Source: Tribonema minus
Lineage: Eukaryota; Sar; Xanthophyceae; Tribonematales; Tribonemataceae
Direction: 5' to 3'
Assembly: GCA_017506865.1 (NCBI GenBank)
Contig: JAFCMP010000201.1
Span: 806,001 to 870,000, forward strand
Length of the DNA: 64,000 nucleotides
Shown: positions 11,801 through 23,400 of the stretch, one piece after another
How positions within the stretch are numbered: the first letter of the stretch is position 1
Layout of the letters: the number at the start of each line of letters is the position of its first letter
Notes under the pieces: model-generated
What the model saw: only the letters and a program-made list of their open reading frames with translations
The model's database searches: none
Told to the model about the DNA's origin: nothing
Position numbers and translations under genes: made by a program

Positions 11801-14800
11801 GGCAGAGGATGGGGGGGTGTTGTTTTGGGGTGCGAACAAGTTCGGGCTGAGATGGGGTCTGAAAGCGTGGGGGTGGCTGTAAGGTAAATTAATACTAAGG
11901 TAAGGCGGGGCCTGATAACCGGGGGTACTGTTGTGGGGTAGAAACAGATTCGAGCTGAGATGGGGCCCAAAAGCGCAGGCAGTCTGGTCTTTGTCCTAAT
12001 GCTGGGTCATACGAGGCAGAAGGTTGAGGGGGGGCGGGGGGGGGGTTGTCGACAAGGGGTGCACTCAGTGTCTACTCTGACGGATGCATCGAGGTCCCAT
12101 CGTTGCAGTGCATCCAATTTTTAGAAGTGATGCTGCTGTCACATTCGGTAGTGCTGTGTTGCAAATATTAATCAATTCAAAGGACGCCTCTGTGCGCGGA
12201 ACTGGAGATGCCAGCGCGATCCTGCTCGGCAGCTGTCATGTTAAGGCAGTTTCTACATGCCAAATAATGCATAATCAGCCACACAATGGTTCATGAACTG
12301 GCGCTGGTGACAATGGCGCGCAGCCAAACAGAGCGTCGCAGGCGCAGTCACAAAACTCGCGCCGCTCGCTCGCTGCGCGGTGGCTGAGCTTCAATACAAG
12401 TACTTCAAATAGTGCATCAGAGAGTGTCGTCCCCCCACAACATGTACTTCTTCAAGTAGCAATATGTGCATAAGCGGGTGTGGTTGTGCCTGCAGATAAG
12501 TAGTATTTTCTCAAGCAGGTAGTGTATTTGGTGACAGGCGGCGCACCTGTCCATGAACTTCAACAAGTGACGCACCTGTCCATGAACTTCAACAATGGCG
12601 GCATTCCCAGGAGCGTCCACGGTGCCTGCCGCACAGCCCTGCATTGTGCAAATGACCACGACGCAAGTTTTAATCGCTGGAAAAGGAGGCTGGCCTTGCA
12701 TATGGTTGACATTACAGTAGGCGGTTTGGGGTTTGCCGGCCTGACAGGCAGGCAGATTTGGGCGCAGCAGAATACCCAGTACATCGCGATCAATGATACA
12801 CCGAGTGCTATGTTCTATTGCGGCGTGCAAGCCTGACAAGCACATGTGACTCACTCTGTGAGCGCAGCTGCAGATCCAGTGCACCGCATTCAATAGCACA
12901 CATACAGCTATGTTCAGTCGCATACTAACATCACGGCATGCATATCGTTGTTGCTATGCATGATGCGACAGCCGCGTCAAGAGTCACCCCCTGATGCACG
13001 AATATACGTACCATCTTGCAACGTACCTAACAATGTGCGCTTTCATAATGGATTTGACAGCGCACAGCGCCACCACCGTGCCAGAGGTGGACAACCAACC
13101 AGCCAAGCAGACACAACTCACGAGAGCATGTGTTGCTACAGAACGAAGTGAACTAGGAATAAGATGCGAACCCTGTCTGAGATGGCACGTCAGTGCTCAC
13201 TGAGGACCCAACCTCAACATGTGCTGAGCTCTGCTCCATCAGGATTGATAGCCAGCATATTGACGTCTCTAAGACTTAGGTGCGAATCACACCATCATGT
13301 CTGGTCAGTACATCCCTACACTCGAATACCGTAAAGGAGCTGTAGCGGTGACACTGGCAAGTGCCCAGTAAAAGCGCAGGGTTACGGTGGCTTCACTCAA
13401 GCCCACACATCATCAAATTCAACCTGGATTTCAGACACAGGCTCAGTGCTCTAACCTCAAGAGTGCAAAGCGGTAGTCACCCACTCAACATTACCAAGCA
13501 TGCATTGTGTGTGGTGCTGTAGGCTGCACGCTTACCAGGAGAGAAATAACTGACGCCATGACACAGAAGCGCAGGACACGAGCACGGCTACTCCACTCAA
13601 GCGCACACATCATTACACCTAACCTTAATATCAAAGACAGGCTCAGTGCTCTAAACGCAAGCGTGCATAGCGGCAGTCACCCACTCAATATATACAAGCA
13701 TATCCGTTGTGTGTGGTGGTGCAACACACACACTCACCAGGAAGAAAGTCACTGACGCCATGACATAGAAGCCCGGGGACACAAGAGCTGCTACTCCACT
13801 CAAGCCCATCATCACAGCAGCAACGCCTGCAATGACATCGCGTGGCAACGCCCAGTTTGTATGTGGAGCATTGCTCAGCAACAAAACTTTCAGGCTTGTA
13901 GCGCGGGAAAGCGGCACGGAAATTATTCACATGTCAGGCTAAGGCTTGCAGCATGACAGCAGCCACCAACAAGAGGAGTTAAGAAGATACATAGCAAGGC
14001 AGTGCTCAAATGACGTGGAGACCGCCTAGCCTGTCATCATGTCCAATAGCTCTGCATGTCACACACTGCATTCAGAACCAAGGCAACAAGATTGCAAATG
14101 CTGCTGTGCTGCCCAGAAACACATAGGCCTGAGCAGTCCATTAAGTGCCACTGTCAGCAATGAAAACAAAGAGCGGAAGCAGACTTTTGAAACATGGAGC
14201 TCAGACAACAATAGGGAGCTACGCACGAAACCTGTTTTCTGTAAGTTGCACGCCAGTTGTGCCCTGCTAAATGGGCACGTGCTTCGGTCTGAGCGAACCC
14301 CCTAGCCACATGCGTCGGTCTGACTGAGTAAGCGAGTGATTGTTGCAGAAAGACAAGTGTCACGACTGACTGCTAAGTGCCGAATCAGGGCCATGCGCCG
14401 ACGAAAACACAGCACAGCCAGCCCACACAATGCTGTGACGCCACTGAGCTCAGCACAGGGGCGCACAGCGCTGGCCACAAAGGTCTTCTCGTTCCAGTTA
14501 GGGTTAGGGTTAGCTTACCCGAAAGCTTTGGAGCGCTGCTTCATGACTACACAGCGCAAGCCGCCAGCAACAACAAATGCGTGCAATAACAATTAGAGAG
14601 AGTTTGCCTAGGGCTACTGTGATTGTGAATGTGTACAATAACAGTCAGAGAGAGTTTGCCTATGGCTACTTGCTCACCAATCACAATGAAGCGCAGTCCT
14701 CCCACGCATTGCGCGCTGTGGCCCGATGCCAGTGACCCCAGCAGATACCCCACGCCACGCGCCGCAAACACCTGACCAAAGCGTGTCTCCGGCTGCTCGA

Positions 14801-16653
14801 GCGTCCGCGCAAAGTAGGTGATGGACGGGCCTGCGTATGATCAAGTATCCAAGTAGGGTTTGGTTTAGGGTTAGGTTAGGTCCGAAGCGTGTCTCCGGCT
14901 GCCCAAGTGTTCGCGCAAAGTAGGTGATGGACGGGCCTGCGTATGACCGAGTATTCAATTAGGGTTTCGGTTAGGGTTTGGTTAGGTCTGAAGCGCGTCT
15001 CCGGCTGCCCGAGCGTCCGCGCAAAGTAGGTGATAGAGGGGCCTGCGTAGGATAAAGTTTAGGGTACTATAGGGTTAGGATTAGGGCTAGGCTGAGAAAT
15101 TAGGATTGGGACGAGGGGTAAGGATTGGATTCGGGTTAGGACTGAAGCGTGTCTCCGGCTGCTCGAGCGTCCGTGCAAAGTAGGTGATAGAGGGGCCTGC
15201 GCATGATCGAGTTTAGGGTACTATAAAATCAGGGTTCGGGCTAGGATTAGGGATTAGGGTTACAATGAGTGTTGGCGTTACGACAAGGGTCAGGTGAAAG
15301 AGTATCTTCGGCTGCGCTGACAGCTGCTGAAGGAAGGTGATGCACGGGCCTGTGTATGACCATTTTTGAAATTAGCCTTCTGGTAGCAAGATGGGGGGTC
15401 AGAGTAAGGGTTAGGTTAGGACAGAAGCGCGCTGTAGCGTCTGCGCAAAAGTGTATGATGGAGCATTTAATTAGGGTTTGAGACAGGGTTAGGTGAGGTG
15501 CGAAACGTGTCTCCGGCTGCTCGAGCGACCGCGCAATGTAGGTGATAGAGGGGCCTGCGTATAGCAAGTGTGATATTAGAGTTTGAAGGTAAGAGGTAGG
15601 GTCCAAACGAGGGGTTGTGGTTAGGGTCAGGACCAAAAGCTGGTTTCCGGCTGCTGTAGAGTTTGTGCAATGTGGGTGATGGACGAGACTGCATGGAGGA
15701 GAGTGCCAATCAACTGGTGCCGCGGGTGGCAGCGGGCACCTGACAAACATCCTGCAAGCCACCCTGGTCTAGGGGACTCCGGTGCGCCTGGAACGAATGT
15801 TTGAAAAAACGAAACTAACATGTCAACCGGGGTATCTATGTACACAAAGCGTGGCAGCTCTGCTGAGCACTGACATGCCCTGAGCACTGCCCACTCCAGT
15901 AGCCACATCTGGCGAGGGGGGGGGGGGTCAGTGACTTTTCGATACATGATAGACAATGTTGAGGTCATAGTGTGTCAGCAGTGCACGTACTGACGACAGC
16001 CCGGCCTGCTCTGGCCCTGTATTTGACGTTTGAATGCATTCCAGATGCGTGCTGATGTGAGGATGGGCGTAGCACCGGATACGTACAACAGTCTGACACT
16101 AGGTTCAGCAATGGACTGACGCACAGTGGCAACAGCACCACAAGGGCAATGCAATGCCAACAGATAGCGTCTTGATTATATTTGGTGGGATTGTGTTGAA
16201 GTTGGACTAAACAATGCTCGAGGCCAGAAGCGTTGCTAGAGGTATCTTGAGCTCATGAGCTCATGACACATTGAAATTATTTCTTCTTGCACCAGCATAA
16301 CTGTTGCCTGACCGCTCTGGTGAGAGATTTGTATCTGCAACATTATGATCCGCAAAGTGTACATGGGCGCAGTAGCTCGACTTTTGCAATGTGATAGTCA
16401 ACAGTGTCACAGAACCTGGGAAAACTTCGACCGCAGCTTCATGTTCTCGATTTTGATAGTGGTGCGACAAAAGAGGAACGCAGCTTGGCAGGCAACTTGG
16501 CAGCAAACTTGAAGCAGCAAGCACAGAATGTTTACCTAAAGAGGATATGAATAGTCCCAGCACCAGAAATGCGCCGAAGAGCGGGACGCTGAGTGCAGCC
16601 CTCACTCGCAGCGGCTGCTGCGTCTCCAGCTGCTCCTTGCTGTGCACCTCCAT
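5801..16653 (-). CDS. Major facilitator superfamily transporter, MFSD4/fucose-permease-like
   Basis: Ten exons join in phase: 16653-16536, 14830-14678, 13826-13738, 12638-12576, 11503-11248, 10562-10462, 9266-9084, 8344-8175, 7177-7033 and 6049-5801, giving about 508 residues. Helix 1 ends GLFISSLG and is followed by GPSITYFARTLEQPETRFG and ARGVGYLLGSLASG. Later come GCAAGTVDAPGN, VGPWMQALHFSFSLGALLSP, an acidic cytoplasmic loop between helices 6 and 7, GLEVGFGGWLPVVMTLQG, GRVAAIPLAALFS and GGSLGEMIIPLGIG. This 6+6 layout with D..N and G.WMQALHFSFGLGA-type motifs is that of the MFSD4/NaGLT1/FucP group of sugar-type symporters; the substrate is not readable. The ninth exon ends in a GC donor (CAG|GCAAGT). 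The last exon crosses a C19 run (5856-5874 on plus). One base more or less there would give a tail ending ALSDELEYEM with stop at 5779-5781, which looks more natural. Head-to-head with the glycosylase gene. Confidence 0.85.
5856..5874. repeat. Homopolymer C run inside the last transporter exon
   Basis: Nineteen C on plus (poly-G, read as poly-Gly, on the coding strand), within a wider G/C-rich stretch. Its length sets the frame of the C-terminal tail, so it is a likely place for a sequencing or slippage indel. Confidence 0.85.
6160..6640 (-). repeat. Echo array upstream of the last transporter exon
   Basis: Copies of the acceptor edge, coding for a CAQGGAAL-like stretch (plus strand GAGCGCTGCCCCACCCTGCG), recur near 6205-6235, 6350-6390, 6455-6490 and 6598-6630. 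The true exon edge is at 6049. The spacer contains further shared words such as TCAGCAAGTGAGC. Confidence 0.6.
6720..7032 (-). repeat. Echo array downstream of transporter exon 9
   Basis: Three extra copies of the exon end and its GC donor. On plus the words CTTGCCTGTAATCTAATCA and CGCCGATACCCAGGGG recur near 6700, 6845 and 6940. The copies encode MIIPLGIGELIRLQ followed by GCAAGT, like the true edge at 7033. Similarity falls with distance. The most distal copy reads AAGCAAGTC instead of AGGCAAGTT. Confidence 0.75.
8345..8660 (-). repeat. Echo copies upstream of transporter exon 8
   Basis: 8405-8485 repeats the acceptor and first 75 or so bases of exon 8 almost exactly (VTVGRIAAIPLAALFSVSV), then breaks off in GCGGACACTGG. 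A second, shorter copy of the acceptor side (GTTGCCGAGGCCACTGTTG) follows at about 8570-8620 next to a G27 run. Confidence 0.75.
8940..9083 (-). repeat. Echo array downstream of transporter exon 7
   Basis: The exon end TTCTGGCTTGGG with donor GTAAGTAGGTAT is repeated about five more times at roughly 25-35 bp spacing (near 9060, 9032, 9003, 8975 and 8950). On plus it reads as repeated ACTTACCCCAAGCCAG words. Several copies retain a plausible GT donor. Confidence 0.75.
11553..11990 (-). repeat. Repeat array upstream of transporter exon 5
   Basis: Four copies of a TTCGGGCTGAGATGGGG-type word (near 11567, 11650, 11842 and 11950), with repeats of the pre-acceptor TTTCTGCGCGGTGTAGGCAG near 11777. 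They lie just outside the acceptor at 11504. Confidence 0.6.
13340..13737 (-). repeat. Echo array downstream of transporter exon 3
   Basis: Two extra units of roughly 190 bp share CTCCACTCAAGC, GACGCCATGACA and the following intron text AGACAGGCTCAGTGCTCTAA with the true exon end at 13738. The unit nearer the exon keeps a TTACCAGG-type donor; the distal one is more degraded. Confidence 0.7.
14498..14513. repeat. Interstitial TTAGGG tract
   Basis: A short perfect TTAGGG tract in a transporter intron, one of many in the window. Others are at 18436-18470, 19228-19260, 28707-28735, 31513-31533, 31748-31765, 31796-31834, 33331-33392 and 44571-44612. Confidence 0.85.
14860..15705 (-). repeat. Telomere-repeat-linked echo array upstream of transporter exon 2
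   Basis: Seven extra copies of the exon 2 start, GPSITYFARTLEQPETRF with its CGCAG acceptor, near 14887-14945, 14993-15053, 15144-15206, 15297-15352, 15424-15465, 15503-15562 and 15634-15700. The true exon begins at 14830. Most copies are cut right after the ETRF codons and run straight into CCTAACCCTAA-type sequence on the minus strand. Confidence 0.85.
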
Positions 16654-17448
16654 GGCTCTAGGTGTCTCTGCGCGCAAGCAAAGAGCATAAAAAAAAGCGC
16701 GTCACAGGTTTGAAGTGCAAGTTTTGATCAAAGGTGTGTACTTTGGCACGCACCAGCTGGCGCGAGCAGCCGCTGTGAGAAAGGAACGGCTTACTGGTTT
16801 GTCTCAAGCCACCACGAGCAGAAGCAAGCCAGCGACAACGCCCAACGCACATCGGTTTACGCAGCACGAGAGCTCTACAAGTGAGTCAGCACTGTGCTCC
16901 TGTAGGTTGTACGCCGCGCCACTGTATGGGGTGCAGCTTGTGTCGGCGCAAAAATTCAGCATCGTCAACATCGTCTATGATTAAATTAGAACTGACTCGG
17001 GGCCCTAAGTGCTGGCGTCAAGATAAGAAAAACATGCACCCGTGTGCAAACCTCGCGATCAATTGGTTTGACACACACCTGTCGGGAGACTATGTAAATA
17101 TTGTGATTCAGTGCTTTTCTTTCATTGACGAAATTGACGCTTAGAGCTTGCAAGATGGCTCAACTGCAGGTACCAGGCATCAGTGTTTCACTCAGCTCGC
17201 CAGTAAGGTTTTTCATGGGGGGCAATTTTCAGGCAGTGTCATCGAAGCTTTTCAAGTTTCCCACCAACTAGCTTGTGACGAGTGCATCAGCAGTCATGGC
17301 ACATTAGCTCTATGCTGCCTTTATTGGGCAATGGTCAATGTCGGCAGTCTTTTCCTGGGATGTGTATCGCTTGTTGGCATGCTCACTGATAGTCCGCATG
17401 TACGCTTTGCACTTGTTGCTTGCTTCCTGTTTTGGTTGCGGCAGCACC
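16654..17448. promoter_or_regulatory. Shared upstream region of two divergent genes
   Basis: About 0.8 kb between the start codons of the transporter (minus) and the glycosylase (plus), so both promoters should lie here. I see no clear TATA box or repeated operator. It contains AT-richer stretches and no convincing reading frame. Confidence 0.4.
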
Positions 17449-20400
17449 ATGCCTGAGCTCCCAGAGGTGGAGTGCGCCCGGCGTTTGCTGGAGGAACACT
17501 GCGTGGGTGCCAAGATCGTTAGCGTCAACGCCAGGGAGAGCGGCGGTGGTCCGAGGGATGGCCAGTTTGACGACATCATTATGGGAGAGGTACTTCAAGT
17601 ATGAAATTTTGGTATGGGGAGGGATCATGTATGCATTGCTTGTAATCTTGTACTGTGTTGAAGTTGTGGAATTTTGTGTGCAACATTGCAAGTTCGTCGA
17701 CATCAGCATGAAAGAGGTGTTTTAACAACATCAGCATGGTGCCCACTTTGATGACATCATCATGGGGGAGGTATGTTTGACTCGTGGCCAATGACTGCAG
17801 CATCGGCGACTACGGTTATTGGTGGAAGGCACTTGCGGCTATCCACTCCTTGTCACCTAGAGCTTTACGATCATTTGATTCGTTTCAATTATAATTGTGT
17901 CTTATGTATGTACATCTTCAACTTATGCATGCACAGGGCGTAACAGAGGAGGATGTGGTGGCAGCGCTCAAGGGCAGGAAACTGCTGCATGCGGGCAGGA
18001 AGGGGAAAAACCTGTGGCTGGAGCTGGAGGGGAAGGGCAAACACCCAACCATGCACCTGGGGATGACAGGTTATGACGCTGTTTTCAACTTGAAGTTGAA
18101 GTAGCTGGTCAAGGCTGTTTTGCGTGTGGTTGGAAGTGGAGGGAAATGGCAAACATTCCACCATGCACCTGGGAATATCAGGTCATTACATTGTCTTCAA
18201 CTTTGAGTTGCAGTAGCTGGTCAGAAGGAACAGGCTGTTGTGCAAAGCTCTGAACGCCGCGATTTTGCAAGTGAGGTCACCAGGGTTAGCTCAGTTAACT
18301 CTGGCTCAGGTCCTCAAGCGTTTCAAGCGACGACTTACCATATGCACACTGGACGTTGCAACAGCGCATGTGTGCGGTTGGCCGACACAGCGGCTTGAGA
18401 CCCTCCGTCCCTGGCGTGCAGTGCGTGCGTTAGGATAACCCTAACCCTAACCCCAACCCAAACCTAACCCAAAGGCAACATGCGACCGTCACCAGCGCAG
18501 CGACGGCCTTAGTTGCCTTCAAGACTATAGAAGTATGCACATGCCTGAGGGTATGTATAGGACGTGAAAGCCAGATGTCGCCAGTGATGTCTTGAGGTAC
18601 TGCAACATGGTGGTTGCAGTACCTTATGGGCTAAAGCGACGTCTGCAAGTTGAAGTTGCCATTAAGCGCAAATTTAGACCACCGCATACACTGAGCTATG
18701 TTTCAGTAGGGCTGTGCAAATCGAGGGTCAGCAGTGAACCTCAACGTATGTATCGCAAGCACTGGGGTTTTGGCTATTATCACACTTGCATTTCTGACAA
18801 TCTTCAATCACCTGCTGCGTGCTGCTGTTTGCACAGGCAATTTGTCAGTCAAGGGGGTGCAGACGCCAAAGTACAAGAGCTTCACCGTGAGTTACTTCGT
18901 CTCTTGAGCGAGATAGTTGAAAACAGACACTGTGAGAGTGTGAACTTAAATGTTTAGTTGATAAGAGACATCTGGAGAGTGCGAATTCAGATTTGAGTCG
19001 AATAAAGTCATTTGGAGAGTGCGAATTTCAATATTCAGATGAAAATAGACATCAGCAGAGTGCAAATTTGAATGTTCACGACGCCTCATCAGTTGCGATT
19101 GCAATGGCAGGGCCGCCTGTGCTACCAGAGTTGGCACTCTGCACGCCACATCCTGAGCCACGAGGCGCATGTTATCCGTTCGGAGCCAAAGCTCTAGTTT
19201 GTGAGCTGGGCGTAATGCCATGGTTCTTTAGGGTTAGGGTTAGGGTTATGGTTTGGGTTAGAAACCTATCCCTTTAGAAACCTAACCCTCAGCTCTACAA
19301 TGGGCAATACAACTTGACTAACAATCTGCCGAACTCTAAGCTCTACGATGGGCAACACATTTGTTGTATTATTGCAAATAGGTGCTAGGTAGAAGGCCTG
19401 CTTCAATTATGAACATAAAGTGTTGCTGTCAATGTGCGCTTGAAGTCTGCCATCATTGCAGCGTGCTATTGATGTGCGCTATTCTAACGCCAGAAATCGT
19501 CTGCTCCACAGCATCTTTGCCACTTGTCCTGATCATCATGTAGGTACATGCGCATACTCTCTGCGACCCTTTGAGCGCGCAGATTGAGTTTCAGGTGGCG
19601 GCCCTTTCTGCTGTGCACGTTTGCAGTTCACCACAGCATCTGGTGGAAGCGCTTGTGACATGGCAAAAATGCACGCATACATACATACCATTGAGCGTGT
19701 AACTTCAGGTCAGAGCAGCGGCAGCTTTTCTTTCTGCTGTGCGCATTCACAGTTCACCACAATTCGTTGATGGATGTGTTGGTCACATGGTGCTGCTCGT
19801 TGCTGCAGGTGGGGGATGAGTGGCCTCTGAGATTCACAAAGCTGGAGATCGACTTCTCTAATGGCGTTAAGCTCGCGTTCACGGATCCACGAAGGCTAGG
19901 CAAGAGCACGCAAACGTAAAGTCTGAAGTACATTGGTTCCCCATTGCCACCACGCTCAATACCAAGTATCGTATGATTGTGCAATTGAATTGGCATCTGC
20001 GTGGCCTATCGCAATCAGAATGTGCTGCGTTAGCATGAGTTTCCATGTGTTGCTAATATTCAAACTGAGGGCTAATATTCAAGAAGTATCGCTGACATAC
20101 GAGTAGTGCGCTGCAAAGCGGCCATTGAACTGCTTTAATGAATTCATACCCTACAAACAGATATTCAAGAAGCACTTCAACTTCATGATCAGCACCGCTC
20201 ATCCAGTGCCATTATTTACCTGCGCGCGCCCTGCATGCGTAGACTGTGATGGCGTGTTGCGTGCTTTGTATACGATCAAATTTTGCCACATGGGGGACCA
20301 TGGTATGTTGGCAGGTCATGGTGGCACAACTTGGCAAAATATCATCAGTATGTCCGTATACTTGCACTGGCTTATCAATATATACCTTTAGGAATATGTA

Positions 20401-23400
20401 TAAAGGTAATAGAAGTACAAGTGCTTCGAAGTATATACTTCTCTATGCATGTATATTCGCGCGCGTATGCGCCTGGCAGGTCCATGTGACATGCCCTCCC
20501 TCCACTGGTGTGGCCAATGCCACCACCAAACACTGCAGTAGAGCACCTGAAAACCGTGCTCAATAACATTTGTTGTCATGTTGTGATGCTGCAGGGCGCA
20601 TCGCCTCAGACATGACCGATCCCAGCACCAATTGGCGATTGCTGCCGCAAGTAAATCATCATGGACCATGCATAATGACCAAATTGTGTTATGTTGTGAT
20701 GCTGCGGGGCGCATTTGCCTCAGGTACAACCAATCCCAGCAGTTTCATTGGCGGTTGCTGCCGCAAATAACTCATCATGCAGCAAAAAATGCATCATGAA
20801 TAATCACGCTTAATAACCGCATTGTTTTCATGTCTTGATGCAACAGGACGCATCTGCCTCAGAGCAGATCCAAAGGCCGAGTATCACCAATCCTAGCACT
20901 GAACTACGATTGCTGCCGCAACAAATTCATCCAGAATCACGCTCAATAACCGCATTTGTGTCATGTTGTGATGCTGCAGGGCGCATCTGCCTCAGGGCAG
21001 ATCCAAAGAGCGAGCCCCCCATCAGCACGCTGGCCCCAGACCCCCTGTACGAGCCCCCCACAGTTGAAGACCTGGTCGCCAGATTTGCCAAGATATCAGC
21101 GCCTCTGAAGGTGCTTAACATACTGCCATGCTTAGGTGCTTAACATACTGCCATGCTTACGTGATCAATTGCCACGTCTGTGTGCTCCTACTGTCTACGG
21201 GGCTGAGAGCAACAACTGTAGAGGCTTGCAGTGTAGACACTTGCCTTTGGGCGAGGTGTAGGTATAGGTTAAGGACGAGGGTAAGGGTTGGCGTTAGGGT
21301 TACGGCCAAGATATCAGCGCCTCTGAAGGTACGACCCTGGAGGCAGGAGCAGTTGCAGCATGCATTGCTGGTGCCAGTTTGCGCTAGTTCGCACATCACC
21401 TCTGCAAGTACTTGCTTGCATTACTCAAACCGTTGCGATGCCTCATCCAGGGACTTCTGCCCTCCCCACTCCCCTTTTCCCACAGTACACAGAAATGCAT
21501 CCCTCCGTGATCATTCCTGACCAACGTCATATCAGTGATGTACCGTTGCACCTGCACGCAATTCAGTCCAGGCACAAGAGTCGAGTACATCGGTCAGTGT
21601 AGAAATTAAAGTTGATGCCGATATTGCAGGCTGCTTCAGGTAAACTCATGCTTCTTAAGTTCTACGCGCGAACACCCCTGATGAGCAGACATCTCGAAGC
21701 AGATGTTGTTGCTTGCAGTCAACAAACACGACCAAGGCTTGCGTAGATCACCTCATATGCATATTAACAGCTGTAGTGCTCTGTAGCAGTCTTTTTAGGT
21801 GTGTCTGACCCGCACTTCAACCCTGCCCACCTCAACCTCGTTCCTGACCCTAACTCAGGCTGTGCTGCTGGACCAGAACCGGATTGTGTGCGGCGTCGGC
21901 AATTGGGTTGCGGATGAGGTAAGGCGCACGCGATATTCAGTCACGAGGCAGTGCTCAACCCATGTATATGGCGATGTTTGCCAAGCGTCATTGCTGTTGT
22001 AGGTTAGGGCATCCCAGGCACCAGGGTGCAGCACAGCTCAGTCAGTTAAACATCTGCGCAAGGTGTTGTATATGTGCTGAGGCCCTGCTTGAGGTATTGT
22101 GCAGCTGCCATATGTGATGCACTGACCAAGATGCGCAGGCGAGCCATGCAGTCTTGTCTACATGCCTGTACTTCAATGCCTGGGAGCGCCCATACTTTAA
22201 CCTTACACAACTCTCAATAGGCTGCATGAGTGCAAACCTCGTCCAATGCTGCTTGTGCTGTGTATGGTCGTGACTGAGAGCTGAGCAGTGATGCATGACA
22301 GTAGGCGATCTCAGTTGATTTGTTTAAGAATGCAGCAGGTTACGCTAGATGGGGGGCGTTGCACTGTGCACAGTGCATCCGAACACGCAACTCATGCCTT
22401 TCTTACCTTGAGGTGATCTTACGGCTGATGCGCTTGATAGGCTTAGAGTCACATTGATGTCCGGTAATGCATGAAGCCGCTGCACACAGACGTGACTGCA
22501 AGTATGGTGCGACTCTGGCTCGTCTCGTGGCTTGTCCAAGCGACACTGTGTTGGCTACAGTCGTGTATGCACAATCGGGCCAAGTAGGCATGCATCCCAT
22601 TGTTGAGCTTGATGGAAGCATTCTTGTAGAACCACTGATGAGTACCATTTCACCTTCACAACTCTGCGTCTGTTTTCGTCAATTGTGACCTCGCGCTGCA
22701 GGTGTGCTATCAGGCAGGCATTCACCCGGGCTCTCCATGCAACACACTCAGCGCAGAGCAGGTGAAAACCACTGTAAGTTCCATTCATGTCCTCTTGTTG
22801 ACTAAATCTTTGTCGGTGCAGATGAGGCCTATCATTTTTTACAAGGTGCTCCTACAGATGTCTCTTGACATTTTTTCGAGCACACCGCAGGCGCTCGTGC
22901 ATGTTATGTACTTGAAGTATGCATCATACAAGTGCATGCAATAACGCAGTGCTCACTGGCGATGTGAGATGCCCCTCGGTGCACTTGTGCTGCCCCCACT
23001 TCATGTATCCAGCCTTCACAAGGCGCTGAATCACCTGGCACTGGACCAGGGCATTCATTGTATATAGTAGTGGGGCAAGCTCGTACGGTTAGGGTTAGGA
23101 GGGGTCCCTTGAGATTGCTATTGCCAGGTCATGCACTCGGGCCCCATGCACAATCATGGCATTTACATACACACAGTTGGCTTCAGTTGATACTGCCTTC
23201 AGACTACTGCCGACAATGCATGTACCTTATACAGGGCCTTTTCCCTTCAATTGGGTCATATACACATCTATTGTGACAGATTTTTATTCTTCAAGGTTTC
23301 AAAGATTAGGGCTGGACGGGCGATGGGCAACTCATCCAAATGCAAGCCTGCACACGCTGTCATTGTTCATGTGACAGTTTGCTTTCCTTGCTCATTGACT

